DNA of 64,000 bases from Vallitalea sp. (GCA_025210515.1 JAOARM010000025.1:124001-188000); one strand, 5' to 3'. Shown: positions 39,984 through 48,985, numbered from the stretch's first letter. Notes: generated by a model not told the origin, from the sequence alone. Numbers and translations are program-made.

Positions 39984-40427
39984 TTATTTTTCATACTTAT
40001 CAACGCTAATATTAGCCTCTCTTAGTAATTCCATTGATAATTCATCTGGATAATCACCTCGAAATACTACTCTTTTAAGCCCAGAATTAATTATTAATTT
40101 TGAGCAAATAACACAAGGTTGATCAGTTACATAAATAGTTCCACCTTCAATAGAAATACCATGCATAGCAGCTTGTACAATAGCATTTTGCTCAGCATGA
40201 GAAGCTCTACATAACTCGTGTCTTTGTCCAGAAGGAATATTCAGTTTTTGCCTTAAACATCCTATTTCTTCACAATGCTGACATCCTGAAGGCGCACCAT
40301 TATAACCAGAAGTAAGTATTTGTCTATCTTTAACTATTACTGCTCCTACTTGTCTTCTTAGACAAGTAGATCTGCCCTTAATAATATCAACGATGTCCAT
40401 AAAATATTCATCCCACGATGGTCTCAT
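39984..40427 (-). CDS. comEB: dCMP deaminase
   Basis: The product is 147 residues from ATG 40427 with GGGGGG seven bases upstream; the ATG at 40442 overlaps that site. It has the zinc-deaminase motifs HAEQNAI (His ligand and catalytic Glu) and PCVICSK (two Cys ligands). It also has the second-zinc Cys/His cluster typical of dCMP deaminases (GCQHCEEIGC). It supplies dUMP for thymidylate synthesis. Confidence 0.92.
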   Translation of the reverse strand: MRPSWDEYFMDIVDIIKGRSTCLRRQVGAVIVKDRQILTSGYNGAPSGCQHCEEIGCLRQKLNIPSGQRHELCRASHAEQNAIVQAAMHGISIEGGTIYVTDQPCVICSKLIINSGLKRVVFRGDYPDELSMELLREANISVDKYEK

Positions 40428-40453
40428 TTGTTTTCCCCCCATTATAATTTTGT

Positions 40454-40882
40454 TTACATTTCTATTTTATTTATTCTATTAATATGTCTTTCTTCATTTG
40501 AAAACTCTGTGTTAAGAAATATATCAACTATTTTAAGTGCAAGCTCTACACCAATTATTCTACCTCCAAGTGCTAGTACATTAGCATTGTTATGCTCTCT
40601 TGTTGCTGCGGCAGAAAAGCAATCATGACATAATGCTGCTCTAATACCTTTTACTTTGTTAGCTGCAATAGATATTCCTATTCCAGTACCACATATTAAT
40701 ATTCCTTTTTCACACTCTTTTTCTACAATAGAATTACACACTTTTTTTGCAAAATCTGGATAATCACATGAGTCCGTATTATAACATCCATAATCTTTGT
40801 ACTGTATATTATTATCCTCTAAATATTTAATAACTTCTTGTTTCAATAAAAAACCGCCATGGTCACTTCCAATTGCAATCAT
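40454..40882 (-). CDS. rpiB: ribose-5-phosphate isomerase B
   Basis: The product is 142 residues. Motifs are IGSDHGGFLLKQE at the start, ILICGTGIGISIAANKVKGI with the catalytic Cys, and TREHNNANVLALGGR. It interconverts ribulose-5-P and ribose-5-P in the pentose phosphate pathway. Its start overlaps the end of the phosphatase gene by 4 bases (ATGA type), so the two are translationally coupled, as in the B. subtilis ywlE-ywlF pair. Confidence 0.95.
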   Translation of the reverse strand: MIAIGSDHGGFLLKQEVIKYLEDNNIQYKDYGCYNTDSCDYPDFAKKVCNSIVEKECEKGILICGTGIGISIAANKVKGIRAALCHDCFSAAATREHNNANVLALGGRIIGVELALKIVDIFLNTEFSNEERHINRINKIEM

Positions 40883-41340
40883 TTGTTTTCCTCCGTGTTT
40901 ATAATCTTTTTAGTCAGTTCATTTATTAAATAACTAATTTCATTAGCACATTCATTATACATTTCTAGTGTGCCTCCATAAGGATCTACTATATCACCAG
41001 ATAAATCTATGAACTCTTTTAAAGTATATATGTTATTACTAATATTTGGATATAACATATGTAGATATTCTTTATGCCTTATTGTCATAGTCAGCACTAG
41101 AGTTTCAGTATCAACTTCGTCTACTCTAAATGCTCTAGAAATATGCTCTATTATATTAGGATATTGTTTCTTCATTAACATAATTGAATATTCACTAGCT
41201 TGTGATGGATAAGAAACATGTATTCCTCTAGATGCAACTTCTATGTCAATACTTTTTTCATAAAATATTTTATTCGCTATAACTTCAGCTATAGGACTTC
41301 TACACGTATTACCTGTACAGACAAAAATAATCTTCTTCAT
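40879..41340 (-). CDS. ywlE: low-molecular-weight phosphatase, YwlE-type (protein arginine phosphatase)
   Basis: The product is about 153 residues. The P-loop reads FVCTGNTCRSP. The Thr after Asn in this loop is the residue shown in B. subtilis YwlE to give phospho-arginine specificity, where tyrosine phosphatases have Ile or Leu. The acid loop is DPYGG. ATG 41340 has AAGG eight bases upstream; ATG 41346, overlapping the upstream stop as TGATG, is also possible. The protein probably reverses McsB arginine phosphorylation, which marks proteins for ClpCP; mcsB itself is not in this window. Confidence 0.85.
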   Translation of the reverse strand: MKKIIFVCTGNTCRSPIAEVIANKIFYEKSIDIEVASRGIHVSYPSQASEYSIMLMKKQYPNIIEHISRAFRVDEVDTETLVLTMTIRHKEYLHMLYPNISNNIYTLKEFIDLSGDIVDPYGGTLEMYNECANEISYLINELTKKIINTEENK

Positions 41341-41345
41341 TAACA

Positions 41346-42398
41346 TCACCTTAAATCAACAATTTTATTTCCGGCTGCTTTAAGTAATCTATTCATTGTA
41401 GCAGTTCCTAAATCTTTATTAGAAAAAGCTTCACAATAGATATTATCAACTTCTATTTCATCAAATTCTCTCAGCACTTTAAATAAATTAGCTGCTATTT
41501 CTTCGGAGTTAAATCTATCTCCAATAACAATTATATTTTCGCATGTATATTCATCTTTTGTCTGATTTGTTGCAATTACTCCGACCTTTTTTCCTTGTTT
41601 TTTCTTTTCTATTACTAAATTATTAATGTGCTCAACAACTTCTTTACTCTCACCTTTAACTACAATTAAATCCGCATTAGGTGCATAATGTCGGTATTTC
41701 ATTCCAGGAGATTTAGGAATAAGTTTTTCACCAGATGGCTTAATAGCAGGATCAATAGTAATATGACCAATAACTTGCTCTATCATGTTTCTAGTGATTC
41801 CTCCTGGTCTGAGAATTGTAGGAATTTTCTCAGTCACATCTACAACTGTAGATTCAAGTCCGATTTCACAATCTCCTCCATCAATTATCATATCAATTTT
41901 ACCATCTAGATCCGAAATAACGTGCTTTGCCATAGTAGGACTTGGACGTCCAGAAACATTAGCACTTGGAGCAGCTACTGGTCTATTGGCTACTCTAATA
42001 ATTTCTCTTGCTATATTATGAGAAGGTATACGAATTGCCACGGTAGAAAGTCCTCCTGTTATGCTATCAGGAATGATATCTTTTTTTTCAAATATTAATG
42101 TAAGTGGACCTGGCCAGAATTCATCCATTAACTTCTTAGCATTATCACCTATATGCTTAACATATTTCTTCACATCTTCTTTATCTGAAACATGTACAAT
42201 TAACGGATTATCAGAAGGTCTTCCTTTTGCTGTATATATTTTACTTACAGCATTAGACTCTAGAGCATTAGCACCAATTCCATATACTGTTTCTGTAGGG
42301 AATGCTACTAAACCACCTTCTTGAATAGTTTTCGCTGCGTCATTAATTATATTATTATCGATTTTTGTTATGTCTACTCTGTGAATTATTGTTTTCAT
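41346..42398 (-). CDS. ywlC: L-threonylcarbamoyladenylate synthase (Sua5/YwlC type)
   Basis: The product is 350 residues from ATG 42398 (GGAG six bases upstream). It has an N-terminal YrdC-like domain (FPTETVYGIGANAL, KGRPSDNPLIVHV, RIPSHNIAREII, RPVAAPSANVSGRPSPT) and a C-terminal Sua5 domain (about 235-350). It makes threonylcarbamoyl-AMP for the t6A37 modification of tRNAs reading ANN codons. An imperfect inverted repeat (42421-42457) just upstream may be an operator or leader hairpin. Confidence 0.94.
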   Translation of the reverse strand: MKTIIHRVDITKIDNNIINDAAKTIQEGGLVAFPTETVYGIGANALESNAVSKIYTAKGRPSDNPLIVHVSDKEDVKKYVKHIGDNAKKLMDEFWPGPLTLIFEKKDIIPDSITGGLSTVAIRIPSHNIAREIIRVANRPVAAPSANVSGRPSPTMAKHVISDLDGKIDMIIDGGDCEIGLESTVVDVTEKIPTILRPGGITRNMIEQVIGHITIDPAIKPSGEKLIPKSPGMKYRHYAPNADLIVVKGESKEVVEHINNLVIEKKKQGKKVGVIATNQTKDEYTCENIIVIGDRFNSEEIAANLFKVLREFDEIEVDNIYCEAFSNKDLGTATMNRLLKAAGNKIVDLR

Positions 42399-42534
42399 AA
42401 AATTCTCCATAAAAAATAAATAAGATCTTTCATTGAATTTTTCATGAAATTATCTTATATAATATTCCCCTAAGGGTTTCTTAATAATTATAACATATTT
42501 TCCTAAAAAAAAAAGAAAAAATAAATAGTACAGT

Positions 42535-43365
42535 TTAACTATAAAAGTTAATTATATTGTTAACCTCTTTTCTATCTAAATATAATATTCTCATACTAAT
42601 TATTGATATAATAATGCCTACTAAAGTTAATATTAGCATATTGTTATAACCCATATTTAATTGATTCGTATTAGAAATAATTACGCTCATGGAATTAACT
42701 ACGATATGCATAATAATAGAACTTAATAAGCTACCAGTCCATATAACAATATATCCGAAGAAAGCTCCAATAATAAATGCATACATACCTTGAATAAAAT
42801 TCATATGACTTATTCCAAATAATATTCCTTGAATAATTATAGCAATAGAAATGCTAAATCCATTTCTTAGTTTATTAAGCAATATACCTCTATATAATAT
42901 CTCTTCACTAATTGGAATAAGTATACCAACACATAACAACGTTAAATAAAAATCATGATTGATAATTCCTGAAATTACTTCTTCGTACTCTGGGAATAAA
43001 TTAGTTATTTGTGACATAGATATTAATCCGTTAATAGCCATATTTAATCCTATTGCACTTATTATACAGATTCCTATATGTAATAATGATATTTTATTAT
43101 CTAGCTTAATTATTTTTATCATATTTTGCTTACTTAATAACATTACAATATAAATTATAAGTAATGTTACAATCCAACCTATTAAAATAATAATCAAATT
43201 ATTTTCTGTAATAAGCATTAATAAATCTTTTTGGTTAACCGTATCTTGTGAATTTCTTAATTTGAGTGTAAAATATATGCTTGAAAAAATAGTCATCATA
43301 ACTTGAATTATAATAGTCATTACAACTAATAGAACGCTTTCTCCTAAAACTCTAACCTTATTCAC
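42535..43365 (-). CDS. CPBP-family intramembrane metalloprotease
   Basis: The product is 276 residues with about seven or eight membrane helices. The CAAX-protease-like (Abi/CPBP) motifs are EEILYRGILLNKL with the two glutamates and arginine, and LFGISHMNF with the zinc histidine. Such proteins cleave within or near membranes; some give bacteriocin self-immunity. The start is a GTG with AGAGGTG upstream. The substrate is unknown. The gene follows cwlD by 16 bases. Confidence 0.85.
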   Translation of the reverse strand: MNKVRVLGESVLLVVMTIIIQVMMTIFSSIYFTLKLRNSQDTVNQKDLLMLITENNLIIILIGWIVTLLIIYIVMLLSKQNMIKIIKLDNKISLLHIGICIISAIGLNMAINGLISMSQITNLFPEYEEVISGIINHDFYLTLLCVGILIPISEEILYRGILLNKLRNGFSISIAIIIQGILFGISHMNFIQGMYAFIIGAFFGYIVIWTGSLLSSIIMHIVVNSMSVIISNTNQLNMGYNNMLILTLVGIIISIISMRILYLDRKEVNNIINFYS

Positions 43366-43381
43366 TTAAACACCTCTTACC

Positions 43382-44089
43382 TTACTTTTCATTTTGTAGA
43401 AATTTTGATATACCAATATAAATAGCCCAAGCTATTCTATCTTGATATAAGTCACTGCTTAATAACTCTGCCTCTTGATAATTAGATAAAAAACCACACT
43501 CTACTATAACACCCGGAATATTAGTCTGTTTTAACATAAAATAAGAATTACTATCTTTTATCTGTCTATTATTAGTATTATCTGCAAATATCTTAATTTC
43601 TTTTTGTATAAATTCAGCTAACTTTTTCCCTTCATTTGAGGCAGCATAATAAAATACTTGTGCTCCTCTATATTTTTCCTGCTGAAAACTGTTTTGATGA
43701 ATACTAACTAGTATATCTCCATCACTTGAGTTAATTATTTGTTTTCTTTTATTCATATCTTCTCTTTTTTTATTTTTACTTGATTCATTATATAATCCAT
43801 TTTCATCCTCTCTAGTCATAACAACAACATATCCGCTATATTCTAAATACGCCTTTAACTTATTAGCAATAGCTAAATTAATATCTTTCTCTAATTCACC
43901 ATTAACTCCCACTTTACCTGGGTCAAATCCTCCATGCCCTGCATCAATTACAACAATATATTCTTTGTTGTTTCTAGAAAACACATTAATCACATCGTTG
44001 GCATATAAGATAGTTGCTAACAAAAATATTAAAACAATTAAAGATGTTAACCACATAAATACATGGGATTTCTTAACAATTATAATCAT
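43382..44089 (-). CDS. cwlD: N-acetylmuramoyl-L-alanine amidase, CwlD type
   Basis: The product is 235 residues from ATG 44089, giving one N-terminal membrane helix and the usual CwlD length; the longer frame to 44167 adds 26 hydrophobic residues without a ribosome site. The Amidase_3 domain is complete: IDAGHGGFDPG (zinc His), the Glu ligand in ELEKDINLAI, SIHQNSF (zinc His) and VIVECGFLSN (catalytic Glu). CwlD acts in spore cortex muramic-delta-lactam formation. It contrasts with the ligand-less Amidase_3 protein at 8723-9541. Confidence 0.85.
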   Translation of the reverse strand: MIIIVKKSHVFMWLTSLIVLIFLLATILYANDVINVFSRNNKEYIVVIDAGHGGFDPGKVGVNGELEKDINLAIANKLKAYLEYSGYVVVMTREDENGLYNESSKNKKREDMNKRKQIINSSDGDILVSIHQNSFQQEKYRGAQVFYYAASNEGKKLAEFIQKEIKIFADNTNNRQIKDSNSYFMLKQTNIPGVIVECGFLSNYQEAELLSSDLYQDRIAWAIYIGISKFLQNEK

Positions 44090-44218
44090 AAAAATCCACC
44101 AAGAGTTTTTTATTAATATATTAATTAAGACAATCATATTATGCATAGGACATACTAAATAATTCAATATCTATATTCTTATTTGTATTTTAATTTATAT
44201 AGTAATAAAATAAGCAGT

Positions 44219-45925
44219 TTACTTGTTTAGATATTTAACTAATATGTCCCATATTTCTTCTTTTTCTAATCCGATTTTCCATCCTGAAACTCCCACTAAA
44301 TCATATTTTATAGCTAACTTTACCTTTTCTTCAATTGATCTTTCTTCTTCTAACCATATTTTGTATGTAATATTATTGTCTTTATAGTCTCCATAATATT
44401 GTTTAACTTTGTCATTCCATATAATTTGAGAGTTATTATCTTCAAGAACTTGTCTAGCTTTTTTCATAGTATAAGCCTGAGATGATACATTTAGTTCTCC
44501 ATCAATATATTCTTCTTTCCATAGTCTTGTATAATAAGGAAGTCCTAATATAACTTTCTCTTTTGGCACTTCAATTAAAGTATCTTCAATTCCTTTTTCA
44601 ACAAAACCAATAGATGCTACAGAACCACTTTCTGGTGAAGTAGACCAGTGTTCATCATATGCCATAATTATTAGATAATCAACTACTTTTCCAAGCTCAC
44701 TTCTATTATAATGAGCAGTCCATGGGGAAGGCACATACATATCTACTGAAACCACAACATCCTGCGACTTTAGATAAGGCGTTAATTCTCTAATAAACTG
44801 TACATAATTAGCTCCATCTTCTTTCGCCACATTTTCAAAATCTACATTTATTCCATCTAATTCATAAATAGAAGTAAGTGCTAATATCTGCTTTATTACT
44901 TTTTCTCTTTTTTTAGTACTACTTAAAACATCATGAGTAATTTTTTTATCGAATCTATTACTAAAGAGTGCCCAGACTTGATATCCTTGTTCTTTTGCAT
45001 ATTTTATATATTCTTTACTTGCAATATTACTTATATCTCCTTCAGAATTTTTAATAGAAAACCATGTAGGAGATATTACATCTAACCCTTTAACCCCTTC
45101 TAGTTTATTTCTTAATCCGTTATTCGCAGAAACATTAGTTACTTGATGCCATGCAATATTTATCTTGCCCTTAATATTTTTATTAGAATTATACTTTGTA
45201 GTATCTTCTTCAACTATATTTGGATATATATCTTGAATATTACCTAGCGAACTCTTTTTAACATATCCTAATAATCCTGTATTTGTTCTTACCTTCACCC
45301 AACCTGTAGCTGTTTGTTCATACAATCTTACAGTATCTTTCTCGTTAAGCTTTCGAACAATCTTACTTTTAATATCAGTATCTAGTCTAACATATGTTTT
45401 ATCTTTAATTACTTCAGCTTCTTTATACTTTTCATCTACATAATCAATAACTATTAATTCTAATTCCTTATTATACTTAATTTGTATATCTGAAAAACTA
45501 ACAATTGTATGTATAGGTAAATATGCCATCTTAGTGTCAAATGTCATTATTGGCATATCTAGTTCAAGAGGTTCATTGTTGACAAAATATGTAAGCTCTT
45601 CATTTTTCATTCTAATTACTTTATTACCTGTTGTATAAGTTAGTGTCTTTTCATTTGCATCCCAGTAATAATAAGGATCTATGTACTCATTTATTAAATC
45701 AATAGGTAAGTATATATTGTCACCTTCAAGCTTAGGTGAATAGTTAACATCTATAATACGGTCTTCTATTACAACAGAGATATTCCCTTTCTCATAAGTT
45801 GGAATCATCTCTTGCATACTCGCTTGTTGATAATTTGGCAATATTTTGGCTATATATTTATAACTTATTAACCCCACCAATACAAACCCTATCAATATTC
45901 CTAAAAATGAAACTATTTTCTTCAT
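44219..45925 (-). CDS. membrane-anchored GH18 glycosidase with amine-oxidase-N and SH3 domains
   Basis: The product is 568 residues. It has a signal anchor (FLGILIGFVLVGLISYKYIA), a copper-amine-oxidase N-terminal-like domain (about 45-165, YLPIDLINEYIDPYYYWD), a bacterial SH3 domain (about 170-230, TGWVKVRTNTGLLGYVKKSS) and a GH18 barrel (about 252-568) with the catalytic motif LDGINVDFENV (acid Glu 364) and MAYDEHW. The combination matches wall- and spore-associated GH18 proteins of the YaaH/YdhD kind that act on GlcNAc-containing glycans. Confidence 0.88.
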   Translation of the reverse strand: MKKIVSFLGILIGFVLVGLISYKYIAKILPNYQQASMQEMIPTYEKGNISVVIEDRIIDVNYSPKLEGDNIYLPIDLINEYIDPYYYWDANEKTLTYTTGNKVIRMKNEELTYFVNNEPLELDMPIMTFDTKMAYLPIHTIVSFSDIQIKYNKELELIVIDYVDEKYKEAEVIKDKTYVRLDTDIKSKIVRKLNEKDTVRLYEQTATGWVKVRTNTGLLGYVKKSSLGNIQDIYPNIVEEDTTKYNSNKNIKGKINIAWHQVTNVSANNGLRNKLEGVKGLDVISPTWFSIKNSEGDISNIASKEYIKYAKEQGYQVWALFSNRFDKKITHDVLSSTKKREKVIKQILALTSIYELDGINVDFENVAKEDGANYVQFIRELTPYLKSQDVVVSVDMYVPSPWTAHYNRSELGKVVDYLIIMAYDEHWSTSPESGSVASIGFVEKGIEDTLIEVPKEKVILGLPYYTRLWKEEYIDGELNVSSQAYTMKKARQVLEDNNSQIIWNDKVKQYYGDYKDNNITYKIWLEEERSIEEKVKLAIKYDLVGVSGWKIGLEKEEIWDILVKYLNK

Positions 45926-46084
45926 TATTCATCACTCCTAAGATTAATTATATCATAAACTGCAGCTATGCTTAACACTAGTCGACAATAAAATTGTTAA
46001 CAATTTATGGACAGCCTTAACAATATTAATTACTCTAATCTTTCGTAGTGAAAACTTCCCTGTATCATAAATTATATCAAATAA

Positions 46085-46118
46085 ATAAAAAGCCTGGATT
46101 ATATATCTATCCAAGCTT
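46085..46118 (-). terminator. terminator overlapping the end of the DUF5317 gene
   Basis: The stem AAGCTTGGAT/ATCCAGGCTT with one G-U pair (46109-46118 with 46090-46099) starts inside the last codons of the gene and is followed by TTTTATTTAT on the minus strand. Confidence 0.8.
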
Positions 46119-46634
46119 CTTCTCTCTATTTAACATACCATACTGAACAAATAAAAATGCTCCAATCAACAAAAAGATATCTCCAATACTGATTATTTTA
46201 GGTAACGGATAAGGCTTCAATATAGGAATTATATCTGATAAAATATAAGCCCTAGTAGTACTATCACTTAATATATGCCCTTTATCAAAAGTTGCATTAA
46301 TTCCTTCTGGAAGATAAACGGGCATTTTCCCTTTATTCAATGCAATAGGAATAAAATTAAGAAGTGTACCTATTCCTAATATTCCCATAGATAATAATCT
46401 TACATTTGCAATTAACGGTATTAATAATATTATATAAGATAAAATATGCCCCCAGTAAAAAATATCTTCTTTTATATGTATAACAGAACCATTTAAGCTA
46501 ATTACTATTATTTGTAGTATCTGGCTAATAATGATAAAATACCAATATCTTATTGTTATATTTTCAAAGTTTGATAATTTACCTTTTCTAATATAACCTA
46601 TAATGACCGATAAAAAAACTGCTTCAATAATCAT
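46107..46634 (-). CDS. DUF5317 membrane protein
   Basis: The product is 175 residues from ATG 46634 (AAGGGTGAG just upstream; the longer frame overlaps the HD-GYP gene). It has about five membrane helices and the DUF5317 pattern: LNKGKMPVYLPEG, TRAYILSDIIPILKPYP and ISIGDIFLLIGAFLFVQ. Function is unknown. DUF5317 genes often accompany HD-GYP or other membrane signalling genes; here the HD-GYP gene ends 10 bases upstream. Confidence 0.75.
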   Translation of the reverse strand: MIIEAVFLSVIIGYIRKGKLSNFENITIRYWYFIIISQILQIIVISLNGSVIHIKEDIFYWGHILSYIILLIPLIANVRLLSMGILGIGTLLNFIPIALNKGKMPVYLPEGINATFDKGHILSDSTTRAYILSDIIPILKPYPLPKIISIGDIFLLIGAFLFVQYGMLNREKKLG

Positions 46635-46644
46635 CTTCTCACCC

Positions 46645-47892
46645 TTACTGAACCATAGCTGTAATAAATTCATCTACTAAAATAGGATTAAATTGTGTAC
46701 CTTTATTTAATTCAAGTTCTTCCAACGCTTCTCTTACTAACATTGCTCTTTTATATGGTCGATCAGTTGTCATAGCATCAAAACTATCAGCAATTGCTAA
46801 TATAGATGACTCTAATGGTATCTCATCTCCTCTAAGAGCATCTGGATAACCTGTTCCATCATATTTCTCATGATGATGCCTTATAATATTAGATATATCT
46901 TTAAGGGAATCTACGTTACTTAAAATTCTCGCTCCCATTACAGGATGCTCTTTAATAATCTCAAATTCTTTTTGAGTAAGTTTACCTTCCTTATTAAGAA
47001 TGTAATCTGGTATCCCTATTTTGCCAATATCATGTAATAATGCTGCTGTTCTAATTAACTCTACTTGTTGCTTCTTCATTCCTTTTGTTTCTGCAAGCTT
47101 AACTGCATATTCTTGTACTCTAGAGGCATGACCTCCAGTATAGGAATCTTTTACTTCTAGTGCATCATTTAATGCATGAATGGTTTCCATCGCCATATTC
47201 TGGGATTCAAAATATAATTTGAAAGAGTATCTAGCAATAAGTAAAGGAACAAAAAATAATATTACAACTCCTTCTCCATAGTTTATATATGCTAACGCCA
47301 TAATAATTCCAAGCGCTCCAATACCTAACATACTAGGTACAATTCCTTTTAGATTAATGATAAATGTCTCTGTTATATTTTTCCCGTGCATTAAATTAAC
47401 AATTATAGCTACTAAAATTGAATTGAGAATCTCACAAATTAGAATAATAAGCAAGACAGGAATAACTAGTTGTGTTAAAGATTTTGGCTCTGAATACCCG
47501 AATACTCCATAAAGTATTTCCCCGGCAATACCAATTACTAAAATAACCTGAGATATGTTAAAAAGTGTTCTATGTATTTCTGTATTAAATAAATGTCTTC
47601 TTTTTCCTTCAATAACAGGCATTCTAAAAGCAAAGCCTAATCCTGCCACAATAGCTCCCACTAACGGGCCCCCTACAATCATAGCTGTTACTGTTACAGC
47701 TAATCCAACAGATACTACTGCACCTGAGAAAGGAATAACAAAAGTCTCTGTAATAGCTGCTAATATTCCCCAGAATAATATATCCTTAATACTTTGTATT
47801 TCATATTTTATATTTAGATAATACAAAATCAGTATAGCTAAAATACTAATAACAGTAATATATGCTAGTACACCTTTTCTATTTCTCACCAT
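46645..47892 (-). CDS. membrane HD-GYP domain protein (c-di-GMP phosphodiesterase type)
   Basis: The product is 415 residues. About seven membrane helices form a sensor-like N-terminal region (5-220). An HD-GYP domain follows (about 240-415) with LLHDIGKIGIPDYIL (HD at 287-288) and HHHEKYDGTGYPD (340-351), including an intact GYP. HD-GYP proteins degrade c-di-GMP or related cyclic dinucleotides. It is the middle gene of a three-gene operon after a 25-residue hydrophobic peptide and before DUF5317. An AGGAGGT-like site precedes ATG 47892. Confidence 0.85.
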   Translation of the reverse strand: MVRNRKGVLAYITVISILAILILYYLNIKYEIQSIKDILFWGILAAITETFVIPFSGAVVSVGLAVTVTAMIVGGPLVGAIVAGLGFAFRMPVIEGKRRHLFNTEIHRTLFNISQVILVIGIAGEILYGVFGYSEPKSLTQLVIPVLLIILICEILNSILVAIIVNLMHGKNITETFIINLKGIVPSMLGIGALGIIMALAYINYGEGVVILFFVPLLIARYSFKLYFESQNMAMETIHALNDALEVKDSYTGGHASRVQEYAVKLAETKGMKKQQVELIRTAALLHDIGKIGIPDYILNKEGKLTQKEFEIIKEHPVMGARILSNVDSLKDISNIIRHHHEKYDGTGYPDALRGDEIPLESSILAIADSFDAMTTDRPYKRAMLVREALEELELNKGTQFNPILVDEFITAMVQ

Positions 47893-47937
47893 TATACCTC
47901 CAAATATATATAAAAGGTCAACTACTTGTTTATATTT

Positions 47938-48015
47938 TTACCAAATGCTTATCCAAGCACCTGCTGATAAAATTAAAGATAATAAACTTGTTAAAGCAAC
48001 TAATATTTTTTTCAT
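47938..48015 (-). CDS. 25-residue hydrophobic signal-like peptide
   Basis: A very short ORF has a perfect AAGGAGG site 8 bases before ATG 48015. The peptide begins MKKILVALTSLLSLILS and ends GAWISIW: a Lys-charged start, a hydrophobic core and two Trp at the end, like a signal peptide with a five-to-nine-residue tail. It lies 46 bases before the HD-GYP gene and has its own promoter. It recalls AgrD-like cyclic lactone precursors but has no Cys, no acidic tail and no AgrB nearby, so I do not call it one. A secreted or membrane-embedded signal is possible. Alternatives are a leader peptide or a membrane toxin. Confidence 0.55.
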   Translation of the reverse strand: MKKILVALTSLLSLILSAGAWISIW

Positions 48016-48040
48016 GAATATAGCCTCCTTGGTTTTTTCT

Positions 48041-48063
48041 CTGCTAATTCGCTATTATAGCAG
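48041..48063 (-). promoter_or_regulatory. extended -10 promoter with inverted repeat, peptide/HD-GYP operon
   Basis: On the minus strand the extended -10 TGCTATAAT (48054-48062) lies within an inverted repeat CTGCTA/TAGCAG (48041-48046 with 48058-48063). No good -35 is present, as is common for extended -10 promoters. Further upstream, GGTC-ATTA-GACC forms a second small palindrome. Start of transcription would be about 35-40 bases before the peptide start. Confidence 0.5.
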
Positions 48064-48149
48064 GCTATATTCCACTCCGCTAGTCTGGTTTGGTCTAATG
48101 ACCGAAAAAAAATAAGTTAAATTAATAATTAGTAGTCGACCCCTTATAA

Positions 48150-48776
48150 CTAAGATGTTAGTTGAATTATATGTCTATTAATGGCATCCATTGTAGCTCT
48201 TGCTAAAGCCTGTTTAACGTCATTACCTATCTTAGCTGAACCTGTATATATCTCTTCTCTATTTTGATAATTAGATGAAATACTAACAACTATAACTTCA
48301 ACATTTGATAAGCTCACTTTTCTAGCATCTTCAAAAACAAATACATCTTGTACTTCACAAAATTCTTCAACTGCTTTCAAGACTGTATTTCCTAATATTC
48401 TATTAATATTACTTGAAGTATTAATTCCTGACATGCTACTTTCATAAGTATGTCCACATTTTTCAAGAACCACTCTAACTTCTATGTTAGAACCGTTATT
48501 ATTGTATTCTATTATTTTCAGTTTTAATCTTGGATCTGATTCATTATGTACTGCATCGCCATTAACTTGTGCGATACTAATCTTTTTGTAATCAATAGAT
48601 ATGTTAAATTCAGAAATGAGAACTGCTTCAATATCTCTTAAAATTTGTTTGGGATTTCTACGCAAGTCGGATACGATATGAATCTCTTCAATGTCTTCAT
48701 TTTCATCTATTACGACTTTGCAACCTTGAATTGATCTTATTTTCTTTAGATAGCTTTCCATTTGTTCAATGTTCAT
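48150..48776 (-). CDS. conserved hypothetical protein
   Basis: The product is 208 residues from ATG 48776 (GAGGGGG upstream). The N-terminal part has EEIHIVSDLRRNPKQILRD and IDYKKISIAQVNGD, a pattern I recall from uncharacterised Firmicute proteins. The C-terminal part has EKCGHTYESSMSGI and ends KQALARATMDAINRH, like the paired alpha-beta domains of that group. It has no signal peptide. The function is unknown. It is monocistronic, upstream of the peptide/HD-GYP promoter. Confidence 0.55.
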   Translation of the reverse strand: MNIEQMESYLKKIRSIQGCKVVIDENEDIEEIHIVSDLRRNPKQILRDIEAVLISEFNISIDYKKISIAQVNGDAVHNESDPRLKLKIIEYNNNGSNIEVRVVLEKCGHTYESSMSGINTSSNINRILGNTVLKAVEEFCEVQDVFVFEDARKVSLSNVEVIVVSISSNYQNREEIYTGSAKIGNDVKQALARATMDAINRHIIQLTS

Positions 48777-48937
48777 TATGACAATCCCCCTCAATTCGAG
48801 TTTGAATTTACTATAAATTATATAGTAATATCATAATAATTTCAACAATTATGACGATATCTAGGATAAATATACCAGTTTATCTATTTAACGTTGCACT
48901 AGGATTATTATAATTCTCACAAAATTTACTACTCATA

Positions 48938-48985
48938 AAAAAGATTATCTCTATCCTTTAAAATATATTTCGTGAGATAACTTTT
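48938..48985 (-). terminator. terminator of the Tad-FHA-PP2C operon
   Basis: A 7-bp stem TTATCTC/GAGATAA with flanking A/T pairing (48945-48952 and 48973-48980) and a long loop is followed by T6 on the minus strand, 29 bases past the phosphatase stop. Confidence 0.65.

Noticed and set aside
42421..42457. Imperfect inverted repeat upstream of ywlC as a terminator
   Set aside because: It has mismatches and bulges and no T run on the useful side. It could be an operator but support is thin, so it is mentioned only with the gene.
47938..48015. AgrD-type cyclic lactone precursor
   Set aside because: There is no cysteine, no charged C-terminal recognition segment and no AgrB protease gene nearby, so the peptide is reported only as signal-like.
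48016..48120. Possible c-di-GMP riboswitch before the peptide/HD-GYP operon
   Set aside because: A CAAACCA element and small stems drew attention, but the conserved GEMM core and docking tetraloop are absent, and an extended -10 promoter lies within the stretch, so most of it would not be transcribed.
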